This document shows, in pieces, positions 14,496-14,695 of a stretch of 14,695 bases of DNA (within the stretch, counting starts at the first letter, position 1; each line of letters starts with the position of its first letter). The notes under the pieces were generated by a model, which saw only the letters and a list, made by a program, of their open reading frames with translations, ran no database searches and was not told the DNA's origin. The translations under genes and the position numbers were made by a program. Origin of the DNA: an uncultured Verrucomicrobiota bacterium (GTDB lineage: Bacteria; Verrucomicrobiota; Kiritimatiellia; RFP12; UBA1067); NCBI GenBank assembly GCA_946631535.1, contig CAMPAF010000035.1:1-14695 (forward strand), written 5' to 3'.

Positions 14496-14525
14496 CCTTG
14501 AATATCCTTGAATCGCCTTGAATTT
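14496..14525. repeat. 10-bp direct repeat, three copies
   Basis: CCTTGAATAT, CCTTGAATCG and CCTTGAATTT are contiguous; the first eight bases are identical in all three. A ten-base period equals about one DNA turn, so each copy presents the same face to a protein. No function can be assigned. Confidence 0.85.
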
Positions 14526-14569
14526 TCCACGGCGGCGAACCGCTGACAGGCCGGACGCTTCCGGCGGCG

Positions 14570-14674
14570 CACGGTCGCCGGAATCCTTGCCCGCTGACAT
14601 TGGCCGCACGGTCGAACGGTTGCCCGCGTTCGATGTTCGCCACGGTCGAACGGTTGCCCGCTTCCGATGGTGGC
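14570..14674. repeat. 34- to 37-bp direct repeat, three copies
   Basis: Copies begin at 14570, 14607 and 14641. The second and third share an exact 21-base core beginning CACGGTCGAACGG and ending TTGCCCGC; the first keeps CACGGTCG and TTGCCCGC around a longer middle. The tail (TGACATTGGCCG, GTTCGATGTTCGC, TTCCGATGGTGGC) varies. The 34-base period is not a multiple of three, which argues against a coding repeat. The array may continue past the window end. Confidence 0.75.
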
Positions 14675-14695
14675 GGCGCGTTCGCTTCCGGCGGC

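Larger units (their letters stand above)
14099..14695. other. Repeat-rich region of about 600 bases with no credible gene
   Basis: Open frames here give Arg-, Gly- and Pro-rich peptides without recognisable domains, and no Shine-Dalgarno precedes their starts. The DNA is built from recurring short words. GGCGGACGG appears several times, and GAAAAGGCGG occurs twice in tandem at 14289-14308, followed by degenerate relatives. There are also the two repeat arrays listed separately. A weak stem GCCC/GGGC just past the priA stop (about 14131-14146) has no U-tract. No tRNA-like fold was found. Confidence 0.6.

Noticed and set aside
14110..14643. A 177-codon minus-strand frame and a 107-codon plus-strand frame in the terminal region
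   Set aside because: Both are Arg/Pro/Gly-rich, lack ribosome sites and domains, and run through repeats whose period breaks the frame.
14570..14674. CRISPR array
   Set aside because: Only three units, with short variable tails of about 12-13 bases and a divergent first copy; spacers are far too short and no cas gene is near.

Overview
The window is 14.7 kb of GC-rich, densely coded bacterial DNA. It holds nine complete genes, the 3' end of a tenth, and a 600-base non-coding tail. The gene set suggests an uncultured anaerobe of the PVC group, most likely Kiritimatiellota or Lentisphaerota. The clues are a carbohydrate-binding-like tail on a probable secreted enzyme, a type II pseudopilin, a Ser/Thr kinase carrying Sel1 repeats next to an ECF sigma factor, and an electron-transferring flavoprotein with a built-in ferredoxin. 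This placement is inference from gene content; no rRNA or other phylogenetic marker was compared.

Layout. (1) 3-551: end of a probable secreted carbohydrate-active protein. (2) 583-3710: a two-gene operon of a precorrin-2 dehydrogenase/glutamyl-tRNA reductase fusion and a TolC-like outer-membrane lipoprotein, closed by two GC-rich hairpins. (3) 3780-4877, minus strand: tilS, which makes lysidine in tRNA-Ile. It is divergent from a GtrA-family membrane protein (4923-5447), and both promoters appear to share one palindromic -35 box. (4) 5606-10455: an operon-like run of a secreted aldose 1-epimerase, etfB, a ferredoxin-fused etfA, and a membrane Ser/Thr kinase with Sel1 repeats. (5) 10452-11030, minus strand: an ECF sigma factor convergent with the kinase, the two stop codons lying in one CTAG. 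(6) 11135-14098: a pseudopilin followed with no gap by priA. (7) 14099-14695: no credible gene, but several families of short direct repeats.

How the parts relate. Tetrapyrrole synthesis (hemA/sirC), tRNA modification (tilS) and replication restart (priA) are housekeeping functions. The Etf pair implies flavin-based electron transfer, possibly bifurcation, in an anaerobe, but its partner dehydrogenase is not nearby. The kinase and sigma factor look like a signalling pair.

Themes that cross gene boundaries are the most unusual part. Several genes seem to be transcribed from the start codon itself (leaderless) from extended -10 promoters, with -35 TTGCGC in some. Short 7- to 10-bp tandem repeats occur inside tilS, inside priA, in the gtrA-epimerase gap and in the terminal region. 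I saw no CRISPR array, no recognisable insertion sequence and no tRNA or rRNA gene.
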